From Salmonella enterica subsp. enterica serovar Typhimurium str. LT2 (GTDB lineage Bacteria; Pseudomonadota; Gammaproteobacteria; Enterobacterales; Enterobacteriaceae): DNA of 64,000 nt. A program made the translations under genes and the position numbers. Location of the stretch: assembly GCF_000006945.2 (NCBI RefSeq), contig NC_003197.2:4712001-4776000 (forward strand), in the 5' to 3' direction. Shown here piece by piece: positions 53,084 to 62,475 of the stretch (positions are counted from its first letter, which is position 1; the number at the start of each line of letters is the position of its first letter). Below the pieces are notes generated by a model. That model had not been told where the DNA came from. It made no database searches and saw only the letters and a list, made by a program, of their open reading frames with translations.

Positions 53084-53992
53084 TTACAGCGCGGCCTGAA
53101 GCCCACGCAGGTCGCGCCAAAATGTTTCGGCTACCTGACTCATGCGGGTATTCATGCGATAAGCATAAGCCTGGATCGGGATAACCAGTTCGTCGGCATC
53201 AAGCACTATCAGGCGCCCGTCGGTAATCTCCTGACGGATAGCATACTCGGGCAACCAGGCGATTCCGCAGCCGTCCATCGCAACCTGTTTTAACAATTCA
53301 CTCATCGAAGAGACGAAAAATGTACTGAAACTCAGTTCAGCATGGCGAGTCAGGGTACGATTTATCAATCGGCCCATATAGGAGTTCTGACTGTAATTAA
53401 GCAGGGGAAAGTGCGGCTGCTCAAGCGTATAGCGCGGCTCGCCCCGGCCATTGTTGGCGCAAACCGGAAACAGTCTCGACTCAAACAGGCGGATATTATC
53501 AAACGGCGCTTGTTGCAGGTTTTCATCGTGATAAGAAAAGATAAAATCGCTTTGCCCCTCACGTAACATATCCACCGCCTGGTCGACATCTATCGCCTCA
53601 ACGGCGTAGGTAAACTGCGTAGGCATCTGCTTAACGATGGTCGGCAACAGGCCGAGGGAGAGCGAGTGGGCGGCGGCAATCTTGATTTTACGCAGCGTAT
53701 AATCGCTGCCGCCGCGCAGTTCGGTCAGATTACTTTCCAGCTGCTGTAACAGGTGGCGAACCTGGGAGTGAAAGATTTTACCCTGTTCGGAAAGCTGTAG
53801 CGGCGAGACCTGTCGGTTAAACAGTTCAACGCCCACGGCATGTTCCAGGGCGCGAATCCGCCGGCTAAAAGCGGGTTGCGATACGTTGCGGATAATGGCG
53901 GCCTGAGAGAAATTGCGGCACTTTTCCAGCGTCAGAAAATCATATAGCCATTTTGTCTCAATATTGTGCAAACCTGCTCCAGTTACATCCAT
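53084..53992 (-). CDS. hypT: LysR-type hypochlorite-responsive regulator HypT (YjiE)
   Basis: 302 residues. The LysR winged HTH is at ~15-75 (FLTLEKCRNFSQAAIIRNVSQPAFSRRIRALEHAVG in parts), followed by the periplasmic-binding-type sensor domain. HypT is activated in E. coli by methionine oxidation with HOCl and controls Met/Cys synthesis and iron uptake genes. Here it lies downstream of the iadA-yjiGH group on the same strand, the E. coli arrangement, with a long hairpin between. Confidence 0.92.
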   Translation of the reverse strand: MDVTGAGLHNIETKWLYDFLTLEKCRNFSQAAIIRNVSQPAFSRRIRALEHAVGVELFNRQVSPLQLSEQGKIFHSQVRHLLQQLESNLTELRGGSDYTLRKIKIAAAHSLSLGLLPTIVKQMPTQFTYAVEAIDVDQAVDMLREGQSDFIFSYHDENLQQAPFDNIRLFESRLFPVCANNGRGEPRYTLEQPHFPLLNYSQNSYMGRLINRTLTRHAELSFSTFFVSSMSELLKQVAMDGCGIAWLPEYAIRQEITDGRLIVLDADELVIPIQAYAYRMNTRMSQVAETFWRDLRGLQAAL

Positions 53993-54005
53993 TTACCGTT
54001 ATCCT

Positions 54006-54050
54006 GTCAGCCGCCCGAAGGGGCATTCTACGTCCATTCGGGCGGCTGAC
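54006..54050. terminator. Long inverted repeat between iadA and hypT
   Basis: Perfect 14-bp stem GTCAGCCGCCCGAA / TTCGGGCGGCTGAC with a 17-nt loop. There is no T-run; it probably ends or stabilises the yjiH-yjiG-iadA mRNA. Confidence 0.6.
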
Positions 54051-54110
54051 AACCGCTTATCCCATCCTCTTTCAGAATGCCGTGATGGGGCAGCCTGAAA
54101 CTAGCGGGAA

Positions 54111-55283
54111 TTACGCCGGTTCAAAGGTACCTTTTACGCAGGCTTTCCCCTCATTGACCATGCGTTTGCCGCGCGCATACACCTGCTCAATGCGTAAATC
54201 TGCGCTAAAGACGAGCAGATCCGCATCGTTACCGGGACGGATTTCGCCTTTGCCGTCCAGACTGAGGAAGGCGGCTACGCTGGTCGTCAGCGGACGCAGA
54301 GCATTGGCCAGGCTGAATCCGTAGTGGTTAACCAGCGTCTGCAACGTCTCCAGCAAACTTTCGAAGCCCGCGACGCCGATACCCGTCAGATTTCCGGCAG
54401 CGTCAAATAGCGGCTGGCTGCCGTTACCGTCTGAACTGAGCGTCACCCGGGAAAGCGGGACGCCGGCTTTTACCGCTCTGGCAATGCCCTCCGCCGGCGC
54501 GACGGGATCCGGAATACTGGTGGTAATGTCGATCACGCCGCCTTTAAGCGCAAACGCCAGCGCCTGCTCGAAAAGAGATTCGCTACGGTTGACGTGGGTA
54601 GGCAGCAGTTTACCGATCGGCACGTCGCTGTTTTCCAGGATGTCATACAGCGGCTGTAACCCTTTTTTGCTGCTGCCCATATGAAAAACGCTGACACCAG
54701 GTTTGCCCCCCAGCAGGCCGCCAACGCGTGATTCGGCGGCCATGCTGGCGAGTTGATTCCCGCTGGGCGCGGCGGAACGGTGGTCGGAGACTGCGCATTT
54801 CACGCCAATGACGCGGTCGATCAGCGCGACGTCTTTTTCTACCGAGCCAGTAATGGTCGGCGACGGAACGTGATAAGCGCCCGTGAGCATCCAGGCGGTG
54901 ATCCCCTCCTCATTTAGCGCTCGCGTTTTGGCTAACAGCGACGCGGGATGACGGCTGACGGAGTCGGTGCCAAGCAGGCCGACGACCGTTGTTATCCCGG
55001 CTTCCGTCAGGCGGCTCAGAGAGACTTCCGGCGTCCGCGTCGTCGGCCCCGCTTCGCCGCCGCCGCCGATCAGATGAACGTGTTGGTCGATAAAGCCCGG
55101 GCACAGCATACGGCCGCTAAGATTAATCACCGTACAGTCCGGTACGATATCGCCGGGGATGCCAGCGCCGACGGCAATAATTTTGCCATTCGCGAGTAGA
55201 ACATCGCAGATGCCCCGGTCTTCTGGCGCAAACAGGTGCGCACCCTGTAATAAGGTAAACTCCGCGGCGGATAAATCAGGCAT
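54111..55283 (-). CDS. iadA: Isoaspartyl dipeptidase IadA
   Basis: Binuclear zinc amidohydrolase cleaving beta-aspartyl dipeptides formed by protein ageing. 390 residues. The metal motif is PGFIDQHVHLIGG (H68, H70). GSVEKD (~162) leads to the bridging Lys region, SDHRSA is at ~183, HVNRS at ~231, and the catalytic Asp lies in LSSDGNGSQP (~289). It is the last gene of the yjiH-yjiG-iadA group, 12 bp after yjiG. Confidence 0.95.
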   Translation of the reverse strand: MPDLSAAEFTLLQGAHLFAPEDRGICDVLLANGKIIAVGAGIPGDIVPDCTVINLSGRMLCPGFIDQHVHLIGGGGEAGPTTRTPEVSLSRLTEAGITTVVGLLGTDSVSRHPASLLAKTRALNEEGITAWMLTGAYHVPSPTITGSVEKDVALIDRVIGVKCAVSDHRSAAPSGNQLASMAAESRVGGLLGGKPGVSVFHMGSSKKGLQPLYDILENSDVPIGKLLPTHVNRSESLFEQALAFALKGGVIDITTSIPDPVAPAEGIARAVKAGVPLSRVTLSSDGNGSQPLFDAAGNLTGIGVAGFESLLETLQTLVNHYGFSLANALRPLTTSVAAFLSLDGKGEIRPGNDADLLVFSADLRIEQVYARGKRMVNEGKACVKGTFEPA

Positions 55284-55295
55284 GATAACTCCTTA

Positions 55296-55757
55296 TTAAA
55301 CAATAAGCTGCATGACCCAGATCGACAGCAGCGCATTGATGGCGCAGACTGCGATAATATGCGGGTAATATTTGGCGTTGACTTCGGCAGTACCGAGACA
55401 GCGGCCGACATTCTGTACCGGGTTTCCCATCAGGTAAATGGCTGGCAGTAGTACGGTAACATCGTGGCCGCTTAGCGCGCCGGCGGTAGCCAGACTGGCC
55501 GCCACGCCAACGGCGCCGCCCATACTCATCAGCGAAGCCAGAAGCACCGTAGCCGCTTCGCCGGGAAGCCCCCACAACGCCATCACGGGCTGGCAGATAT
55601 GGCCTACCCAGTCGAGCAGACCGGTAATTTTCAGCGCCTGAATAATGACAAATGCCATGACCACATTGGGTAACAGGTTGGTCGTGGCGATGGTAAAACC
55701 GCGGCGTGCGCCATCGATAAACATATCCATGACATTCTTACGTACCTGAGTCGTCAT
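55296..55757 (-). CDS. yjiG: Inner-membrane Gate-domain protein YjiG
   Basis: 153 residues, polytopic, with the nucleoside-recognition (Gate) fold split between YjiH and YjiG. Hydrophobic segments include VVMAFVIIQALKITGLLDWVG, ATVLLASLMSMGGAVGVAASLA and IIAVCAINALLSIWVMQL. It probably forms a two-component transporter with YjiH, plausibly for isoaspartyl peptides given the linkage to iadA (inference). Its start overlaps the yjiH stop by 4 bp. Confidence 0.9.
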   Translation of the reverse strand: MTTQVRKNVMDMFIDGARRGFTIATTNLLPNVVMAFVIIQALKITGLLDWVGHICQPVMALWGLPGEAATVLLASLMSMGGAVGVAASLATAGALSGHDVTVLLPAIYLMGNPVQNVGRCLGTAEVNAKYYPHIIAVCAINALLSIWVMQLIV

Positions 55758-56425
55758 GATTGGGCTCCTTGCGCAGGGTGACGGCGTTCTTCGATGTTAA
55801 TCCAGATGCGCAAAAGGTTTGCGCCGATAAATTTGAATAGCAGAATGACCACCAGCGGAATGATGACTGACGTTCCCAGAAAGGCGAATACCGCAACGCC
55901 GGAGGAGAAATAGTTGGTGATAATAGCGCTGCCGCTGGTCTGCCAGGCGGCAAAAATCACTTTATCGCGTTCAGTGATTTCGCCTTCCTGCGCCAGTTCT
56001 TTGGTCATACCCGCCGCGGCGTCGGTATTTTGCAGGTTGGCGATCAGCGCCAGTGAGCAAATGCCAGGAATGCCAAGCAACGGTTTCAGGATGGGCGTCA
56101 TCAGTTGCTGCGCCGCCCGCAGACCGCCCAGTCCATCCGTAATCGCGATGATACCCAGAGAAAGGATAACCGACGGTGCCAGCTCCAGCGCAAAAAGGAA
56201 GCCATCTTTCGCGCCCGTTCCGCCCGCGCCACGAAAGGTCTGCGTACCGGTCACATGACCGAATGACCCGTTGAGTACGGTAAAATCAAAAACGCGCCAC
56301 CAGCCTTCGCTTCCGGAAAATACGCCGGAAAAGAAAATAATGGTGAGAAAAAACGCCAGGTATCCCTTTATCCCGACCTTTTCTGTATCAAGCGGCATGG
56401 CCGCCCCGTCCACTTGTTGCGCCAT
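55754..56425 (-). CDS. yjiH: Inner-membrane Gate-domain protein YjiH
   Basis: 223 residues from the ATG at 56425 (GGGGA upstream), chosen to match the ~227-aa E. coli YjiH; the frame extends upstream without similarity. Segments KGYLAFFLTIIFFSGVFSG, FALELAPSVILSLGIIAI and ANLQNTDAAAGMTKELA carry the Gate signature. It is coupled to yjiG by a 4-bp overlap and is the first gene of the iadA group. Confidence 0.9.
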   Translation of the reverse strand: MAQQVDGAAMPLDTEKVGIKGYLAFFLTIIFFSGVFSGSEGWWRVFDFTVLNGSFGHVTGTQTFRGAGGTGAKDGFLFALELAPSVILSLGIIAITDGLGGLRAAQQLMTPILKPLLGIPGICSLALIANLQNTDAAAGMTKELAQEGEITERDKVIFAAWQTSGSAIITNYFSSGVAVFAFLGTSVIIPLVVILLFKFIGANLLRIWINIEERRHPAQGAQS

Positions 56426-57297
56426 AGCGATCCCCGAATTTTTTTGATGATGTGTTGGTTGTAGCCACAGGCCAAAAAGCCCGAAACAGAAAGACCTTAT
56501 CAGCCATAAGGGTAAGGACAAAATGCAAGTATGTATCGTGCTATGCGTTTCTTGCATAGCAGCGCGAAAAATCACCATCCTCGCTACTGCCGGAGGCGCG
56601 GGGAACCGTGGACGGTATAACGCGAGGTAAAAAAGCAAAGAAACAGGTGTTGACGCAGGCCGGAGCTGGGAGCAGGAAAAAAGGAGAAATAAATTTGACG
56701 TTAGTCAATTTCACGCCACTTAATTATCGTTGTTAAAAAATAGGATTTTTTAACCTAAATTTTACTTTTTTACTGTAATTTTTCACGCCTTAAGAGGAAT
56801 TGTCACGGTCAGGTCAGTAGCCGCTGATAGGTCAGCTTGCGCCCTAAGAATCCTACGGGCAGGTAATAAAAAACGAATAATCGAATTAATTTCATGATGT
56901 GATTTATTTATAATTGTGATGATTTGAGAGGGAGCGATAATCATCATAATGGAATATATAGCCAAAATAATTCGAGTTGCTTAAAGGCGGCAAGGGAGTG
57001 AGTCCCCAGGAGCATAGATAACGATGTGACTGGGGTGAGCAACGGCCCGTCAGGGCGAGGCCCATGGATGGGCCGGGTAATCCGTAGCCAACACATAAGC
57101 CACTTGAAGTAGGAAGGGTATATAAAATAATAGGCAGATTAATAACACTAAAAACCATAGAATAAGTATAGTTTTTAGTGGCATCTTTACCTTGAAATAA
57201 CGTGTTGAGGATGTGCTATTAAAAACAGATCCTCATTGCGCCGCGAATAGCATTAAAGATACAACCCGGTGCGGAGAGCGTGGGTTTACTCTACCGC
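56426..57297. other. Long gap between yjiH and yjiJ
   Basis: 872 bp. Contains AT-rich promoter-like sequence upstream of yjiH and an ERIC-like repeat at 56957-57124. The kptA gene found here in E. coli K-12 is absent. Short frames in the gap have no support. Confidence 0.5.
56957..57124. repeat. ERIC/RSA-like repeat (about 168 bp)
   Basis: TATA-bounded palindromic element with the core GAGTCCCCAGGAGCATAG and GTGACTGGGGTGAGC, like ERIC, but with an extra GC-rich insert around GGCCCATGGATGGGCC. It probably belongs to the larger RSA-type class of enterobacterial repeats. Confidence 0.65.
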
Positions 57298-58482
57298 TTA
57301 TTCACGTATCACAAACCGTTTTTGTTTTATCTGCTGCACAGCGCTGATCAGCGCGGCAAAAAAGAGCGCCGCGGCGCCGCAAAGCGTGGCGTTGATAATT
57401 GCCGACGCGCCATTGCCTGACAGACTGGCGGCGAGCGGACCGAGAATTTGCCCAATACCATACGTTAGCGTCACCAGGCCTAACAAATTAATATTACCCG
57501 GCGCGCTGAGTTGTCGGGCAAGCGGCATCACCAGCGAGGTTGTGCCCATAAACGTGGCGCCAAAACCAATACTGCTCAGTATTAACAGCAACAACGAGTC
57601 GCTGGCGAGAGACAGCAGCACGCAGGCGCTCTGGATCAACAGGTTCGCGGTCAGGCATGGCAGGACGCCCCAATGTTTTGCCGCCCACAGCCAGCCGAAG
57701 CAGCCGGGAATGATCGCCAGGCCGACCAACGACCAAAGGTGCGCCGTGAGTAGCGGAGAGCCCGCGCTTTTCGCCATCAGCGGCAAATAGGTAGCGACAA
57801 TGATGTAGCCGAATCCGGCGAAACCGTACAACAGCGCCAGTTGCCACCAGGGCATAGGCTGATTTTCGATTCTTGCTAAGGGCGCAGGCGGCAGCGCATG
57901 AGCGCGGGGGGGAATCAATATTGCCACGATTAATAGCAATATACCGGCGAGCGCCCCGGCCCCCAGCCATAGCGAATGGGCCGAAAGCGCATAATGTAAA
58001 CCGCCAATGACATATTCGTTGCCCAGTGCAATCCCGGCCCCGACGCCGGAAAAGAGCGCGGCGATCACAAACGGATGGCGGGTATGATGCAACACAATCA
58101 TTGATCCAAAAATCATCATTCCCGCGCTCGCGACGCCTGCCAGGAAGCGCACCAACATGACGACCGCGGGTTGGGTAAATATCGCCATGGCCAGAATAAG
58201 AATACCGGTGGCGACCGCCGAAGCCAGCAGCATGGGGCGTAGACGAGAGGGGAGATGAAAAAGGCCAAAGGAAAACAGTAAGCTTCCCGCCAGGTACCCT
58301 GCATAATTGGCGCTGGCAATCCAGGAGAGTTGGTTAAACGTTAGCTGCTTTTCCGCCAGCATTACCGGCAGCATGGGCGTATACAGAAAGCGGCCAACTC
58401 CCATCCCCAGCGTCAATACCATCATACCGAAAAGCGCCGTAAAAATGGGATGGCGAGGTGAAGCGCTCTGAGCATGAACCAT
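57298..58482 (-). CDS. yjiJ: MFS transporter YjiJ
   Basis: 394 residues with 12 predicted membrane segments, beginning FTALFGMMVLTLGMGVGRFLYTPMLPVML (~14-42). The YbfB/YjiJ-type N-terminal GxGRFxYTPMLP signature is clear. Substrate unknown. It is monocistronic on the minus strand, separated from yjiN by 219 bp. A CAT start at 58482 is used. Confidence 0.9.
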   Translation of the reverse strand: MVHAQSASPRHPIFTALFGMMVLTLGMGVGRFLYTPMLPVMLAEKQLTFNQLSWIASANYAGYLAGSLLFSFGLFHLPSRLRPMLLASAVATGILILAMAIFTQPAVVMLVRFLAGVASAGMMIFGSMIVLHHTRHPFVIAALFSGVGAGIALGNEYVIGGLHYALSAHSLWLGAGALAGILLLIVAILIPPRAHALPPAPLARIENQPMPWWQLALLYGFAGFGYIIVATYLPLMAKSAGSPLLTAHLWSLVGLAIIPGCFGWLWAAKHWGVLPCLTANLLIQSACVLLSLASDSLLLLILSSIGFGATFMGTTSLVMPLARQLSAPGNINLLGLVTLTYGIGQILGPLAASLSGNGASAIINATLCGAAALFFAALISAVQQIKQKRFVIRE

Positions 58483-58701
58483 GGTTTTTCTCTTTGCTAA
58501 AGTAAGGCAAGAATGCCTGATTGTTGTTGCAAATGATAATAAAAAGTAAAATTAATGTTTCAAATTTGCAAGAAAAGAAAGTGAAGCGCAGGCGAATAAC
58601 GGATTGAGAAGAGGGGCATCGGTGGGAAATGGCATTAAATTAATGCCTCCCACGTGCGGGGTTTGGCAGTTAATCTGAACGAGAATTGCGCCTTCCCCTT
58701 C

Positions 58702-59973
58702 TTAGATACTGAGCAGTGCCGGTATTTGCGACAGTAAATATAACACCAGACCGATAGCGCCGCCGACCAGCGTGCCGTTCACGCGGATAAACTGCAAATC
58801 TTTACCGATATTAAGCTCAATCTGCTGCGACATATCGCGCGCATCCCAGCCTTTTACGGTATCGCTGATGTGGCGCGTCAGGAAGGCGGCGAATTCCGGC
58901 GCGACGCGGTGCGCGGCCTGTTCCAGATGACCGTTAAGCGAAGCGCGTAATGCGTCGTCGGCGATCAGCGTCTCGCCAAACCATTGTCCGGCATGAGCGA
59001 TGCGCTGCTTCACCTTTGAGTCTTCGGCGTTGATATCTGTTTTTAACCACTGGCGTAGATCCGCCCAGATTTCGCCGAGATAACGGTTAAACGCCTCATC
59101 TTCCTTCAGGTAACTTTTAATGTTTTCTGCCCGGGCAGCCATTTCCGGATCATGTTTAAGTTTATCGATCAGCTTATACGTCGCGCGATCGAAGGCATGA
59201 CGAATCTGATGCGCGCGGTCGTGACTGATATCATCCAGCAGAGAATTCACCGCGTCGGAGACCAGTTCAGCGCTGTGTTCTCCCAGCCATTCGGTCGGCA
59301 GAATCTTCGCTTTTAACGGATGTTCGGTCTCCAGCCAGCGTATGATCTGTCTGGCGATAAATGTTCGGGAGCTGTCACGCTGTAACAGGGCGATAAGCTG
59401 GGCGATCAGCGTATCGAGTAACACCTGGTGACGATCGTTTTTGGTCATGCTTTCCAGCATCAGGGCGCTGGTGCCGGAAAGATCCACTTTATCAATCGCC
59501 TTATGTACCGCTCGCTTGAGCAGCCGCTGAATACGGGCGTCATCGGTTAGTTCCAGAAAGCCGCTCATAATTTGCAGCAGATGCTGCCCGACCCGGCTGG
59601 CGTTGTCCGGCTGGCTGAACCAGTTTCCGATAAGCAGCGCGGGTTCATGGCGGCGGATTAGCGCGATCAGCGACTGCGTATCAAGGAACTTCTCCTGCAC
59701 AAATTGCCCAAGATTTTCGCCGATTCGGTCTTTATTACGGGGAATAATCGCCGTATGTCGTGAAATAAACGGAATGGGAATGCGGCGAAACAGCGCCACC
59801 ACGGCAAACCAGTCCGCCAGCGCGCCAACCATCGCCGCTTCGGCAATAGCTTTTGCGCCCAGCACCCAAAAACTGGGCGGCAGGAAAAGCGTGGTCACAA
59901 ACGTCGCGGCGGCTATCAGCAACAGTGAGAGCGCCAGGCGTTTGGCGCGTTTGAGTTCGGCGATTTTATTCAT
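58702..59973 (-). CDS. yjiN: DUF445 inner-membrane protein YjiN
   Basis: 423 residues. An N-terminal pair of hydrophobic segments (LALSLLLIAAATFVTTLFL; FWVLGAKAIAEAAMVGALADWFAVVALF) carries the DUF445 signature with ADWFAVVALFR. A long soluble helical domain follows, with a C-terminal anchor (GTLVGGAIGLVLYLLSQIPALL). Implicated in stress adaptation in E. coli, mechanism unknown. It lies downstream of mdtM on the same strand, 86 bp apart. Confidence 0.9.
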   Translation of the reverse strand: MNKIAELKRAKRLALSLLLIAAATFVTTLFLPPSFWVLGAKAIAEAAMVGALADWFAVVALFRRIPIPFISRHTAIIPRNKDRIGENLGQFVQEKFLDTQSLIALIRRHEPALLIGNWFSQPDNASRVGQHLLQIMSGFLELTDDARIQRLLKRAVHKAIDKVDLSGTSALMLESMTKNDRHQVLLDTLIAQLIALLQRDSSRTFIARQIIRWLETEHPLKAKILPTEWLGEHSAELVSDAVNSLLDDISHDRAHQIRHAFDRATYKLIDKLKHDPEMAARAENIKSYLKEDEAFNRYLGEIWADLRQWLKTDINAEDSKVKQRIAHAGQWFGETLIADDALRASLNGHLEQAAHRVAPEFAAFLTRHISDTVKGWDARDMSQQIELNIGKDLQFIRVNGTLVGGAIGLVLYLLSQIPALLSI

Positions 59974-60030
59974 AGGGTTAAGGATAGAGCCAGACGGCAG
60001 GAACGTGCAAAAAACATCAGATTATCCTGT

Positions 60031-60052
60031 GCCGGATAAGCCTCTATCCGGC
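60031..60052. terminator. REP-like hairpin between mdtM and yjiN
   Basis: GCCGGATA / TATCCGGC 8-bp stem with a 6-nt loop, 8 bp after the mdtM stop. Confidence 0.5.
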
Positions 60053-60059
60053 AGAGTGT

Positions 60060-61301
60060 TTACTTCTCAGCGGCCAGTTCTGCCGCCTCATGCTGGCGCA
60101 CGCGCTGTAATAGTGTCGCCAGAGTGAAGACCACAATCACCCCGGCCACCGCTGCCAGCAGGTGAAACGGCAGTCTCCCGCCGTGAAACCACAGCCAGCG
60201 GCCAACTTCGACCGACACCGCCATCACCGTCAGAATCACCATGTTCAGCGAGGCCGAAACCGTCCCTTTTGGCAAGTTGTTGGAAAAAAGCGTGAAGCGA
60301 AACAGCGTCGGGAAAATCATGCCAATGCCGAACGCGTACAGGCTGGTGCCCAGCACAGACCAAAGCCAGACGTGCGGCAGAAGAAGATTACCGAGGAGTA
60401 ATGTCGCCAGCCCGCTTAACTGGATTGGTACGGCGCGCCAGATAAAACGCGGTCGGGTCGGATCTTTCACCAGGCGCACAACGATCATATTGGCCACGAT
60501 CACCGCGCCGAATACGGGCACCTGCGCCCAGGCGAATTGCGAAGTACTCATCCCGCCAGCATCGATCAGGATCACCGGCGACACCGCCACCCAGCTCATC
60601 ATCGGGATGTAGCTCAACGACAGCGTCGCCGCCCCGGTGAGAAAAATCGGGTTGCGAAACACATTACGAAAATCGCGCAGTACGCTCACCGCGCTGAACG
60701 GCACCGCGCCGCGTTGCACCGTTTCCGGCATCGCCAGCAGCAGGCCGCACAACGCCAACAGTCCCATCACCGCAATAATACCGAACAGCACCTTCCAGTG
60801 AACGAAGTGCATCAGCGCGGCGCCGGAGAGCGGGCCGATAACCGGAGCGACCAGCACAATGGAGGTAATAATCGCCATCAGCTTAATGGCTTTGGTTTGA
60901 CCGAAGGCCTCCTGTACCGTGACGTAGCCGACCGTTGCGATAAAGCAAATGCTGGTGCCCTGCACAAAACGGGCAACCAGAAACTGCGTCATTGAGGTCG
61001 TCAACAGCGTTGCCGCGCAGGCGAGAGTAAAAATTAATGCCCCTGCAATCAGCACTGGCCGGCGGCCAATCCTGTCGGATAGCGGCCCCAGAAGCCATTG
61101 CAACGCCATTCCGCCCGCCAGATAGAGACTGACCGAGGCCGGCGCAAGACTGACGTCAGCATTAAAATCGCGCACGACGTTAATGATGCCAGGCTGAATC
61201 AGATCCGTCGTCAGATAGGCGGCAAAATCGTACAAAATCAGCGCCATCGGGAAAAATAACGTTGTGGCGCGTTGGGAGAAAAACTGAATAATCCGTTGCA
61301 T
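60060..61301 (-). CDS. mdtM: MFS multidrug/H+ antiporter MdtM
   Basis: 413 residues from the ATG at 61301 ([18 protein letters not shown]...), which fits the ~410-aa E. coli MdtM; an upstream in-frame ATG at 61361 is less likely. DHA1-family features: 12 membrane segments, motif [17 protein letters not shown] (~80-95) and motif C-like GPLSGAALM (~165). It exports drugs such as chloramphenicol and ethidium and supports alkaline tolerance and bile salt resistance in E. coli. Confidence 0.92.
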
Positions 61302-61567
61302 AAAAAATGCGCTCCATGTCGGAGAACCCCATGATGGGATAGCGAAACTCAATACCGTCATCGTGACGTCAGGCAGGCGATAGAAACAGCGGCTGCGGAT
61401 GTACTGAATTTCATGTAATCAAAAACGCTGCCGGTGAAAACACAGACAGGAAGAGACGCGTTCTGAATCTCGTCAGAACGTGTGGCGATTACAGATAACA
61501 ATCAGCACATCACACCTCGGGAAATTTACGTTGCACGGAAAATATACACATTAAGTGTAATTAAATT

Positions 61568-61581
61568 TTGATGTTAATCAA
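61568..61581. promoter_or_regulatory. Candidate FNR site in the mdtM-rpn gap
   Basis: TTGATGTTAATCAA is an exact match to the FNR consensus TTGATnnnnATCAA. It lies 267 bp before mdtM and 199 bp before the Rpn-like gene, so either could be oxygen-responsive. The remaining 61302-61779 gap shows no gene. Confidence 0.55.
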
Positions 61582-61779
61582 AAGAGTTTGTCTGGTTAAT
61601 AAAGATAAAGGCAGGGTGCGCAGGCTGGTATTTTGCGTGCTCAGTTCCGAAAATGCATGTGCATTACAGATAACAGGATTTATCTTCCGTCGCGCCTCGC
61701 AATGCTGAAAAGGTACGGATGAGAAAGGAATTTTCAGGAGGTAGAGTCGCAGCATCCTGGTTTGGGGGGACGGAGCGCC

Positions 61780-62295
61780 ATGAAAAAATCGACGACCTCA
61801 ACACCGCATGATGCGGTGTTTAAAACCTTTTTGCGCCACCCGGAAACCGCCCGCGATTTTATGGAGATTCATCTGCCGGTGTCGTTACGCCAGCTTTGCG
61901 ACCTGCTGGGACTGGTTGAACGAATTGCTTCGCTGTTAGTTACTGGTTGCGCTAATGACAGGCAGCTTAAAGCGCTGTTTAATTATCTTATGATTCAGCA
62001 CGGACATACGCCTCGTTTCACCACGTTTATTCGTGATGTGGTAGGGCATGTCCCGCACACTAAGGAGAGACTGATGACGCTGATAGAGAGGATCCGCGCA
62101 GCGGATCGCAGAAAAGGGGAACGGCAAGGAAGACAGGTTGGTCTGGAGGAAGGGCTGGAAAAAGGGCTGGAAAAAGGTCAGCGCGTTGCCGCATTGCGTA
62201 TCGCCAAACAGATGCTGGCGGACGGACTTGACCGCGAGACTGTCCAGCGGTTCACCGGCCTTACGGCTGAAGAGCTTCAGGATGTTAGCCACTAA
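61780..62295 (+). pseudogene. Rpn-family (YhgA-like/RpnD) protein with internal deletion
   Basis: 171 residues from the ATG at 61780 (CGGAGCGCC upstream). The N-terminus (MKKSTTSTPHDAVFKTFLRH...) is the start of Rpn recombination-promoting nucleases, usually ~300 aa. After residue ~42 (QLCDL) the sequence jumps in frame to the family's C-terminal part (LGLVERIASLLVTGCANDRQ, KALFNYLM). About 150 residues, including the PD-(D/E)XK catalytic core, are missing. The frame remains open, so a short dimerising or regulatory protein may still be made. A Gly/Glu/Lys repeat (GLEEGLEKGLEKGQ) precedes the C-terminal HTH-like tail. It lies beside mdtM, where E. coli has yjiP (rpnD). Confidence 0.8.
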
Positions 62296-62475
62296 CGCGG
62301 TTCCAGTCTGAATGTTGCAGGCCCGGTGCCCGCCGGGCAACGCTCTCTATAATTATCGCTGATAACCTCACGAATATACCGAACTTTACCGATAGCGCCA
62401 GCCATCTCTACTACCCTTATTGTTCTGAGCGGCATTTACGGCTGCCTTAATGACGATAACAAGGAGACATGTGAT

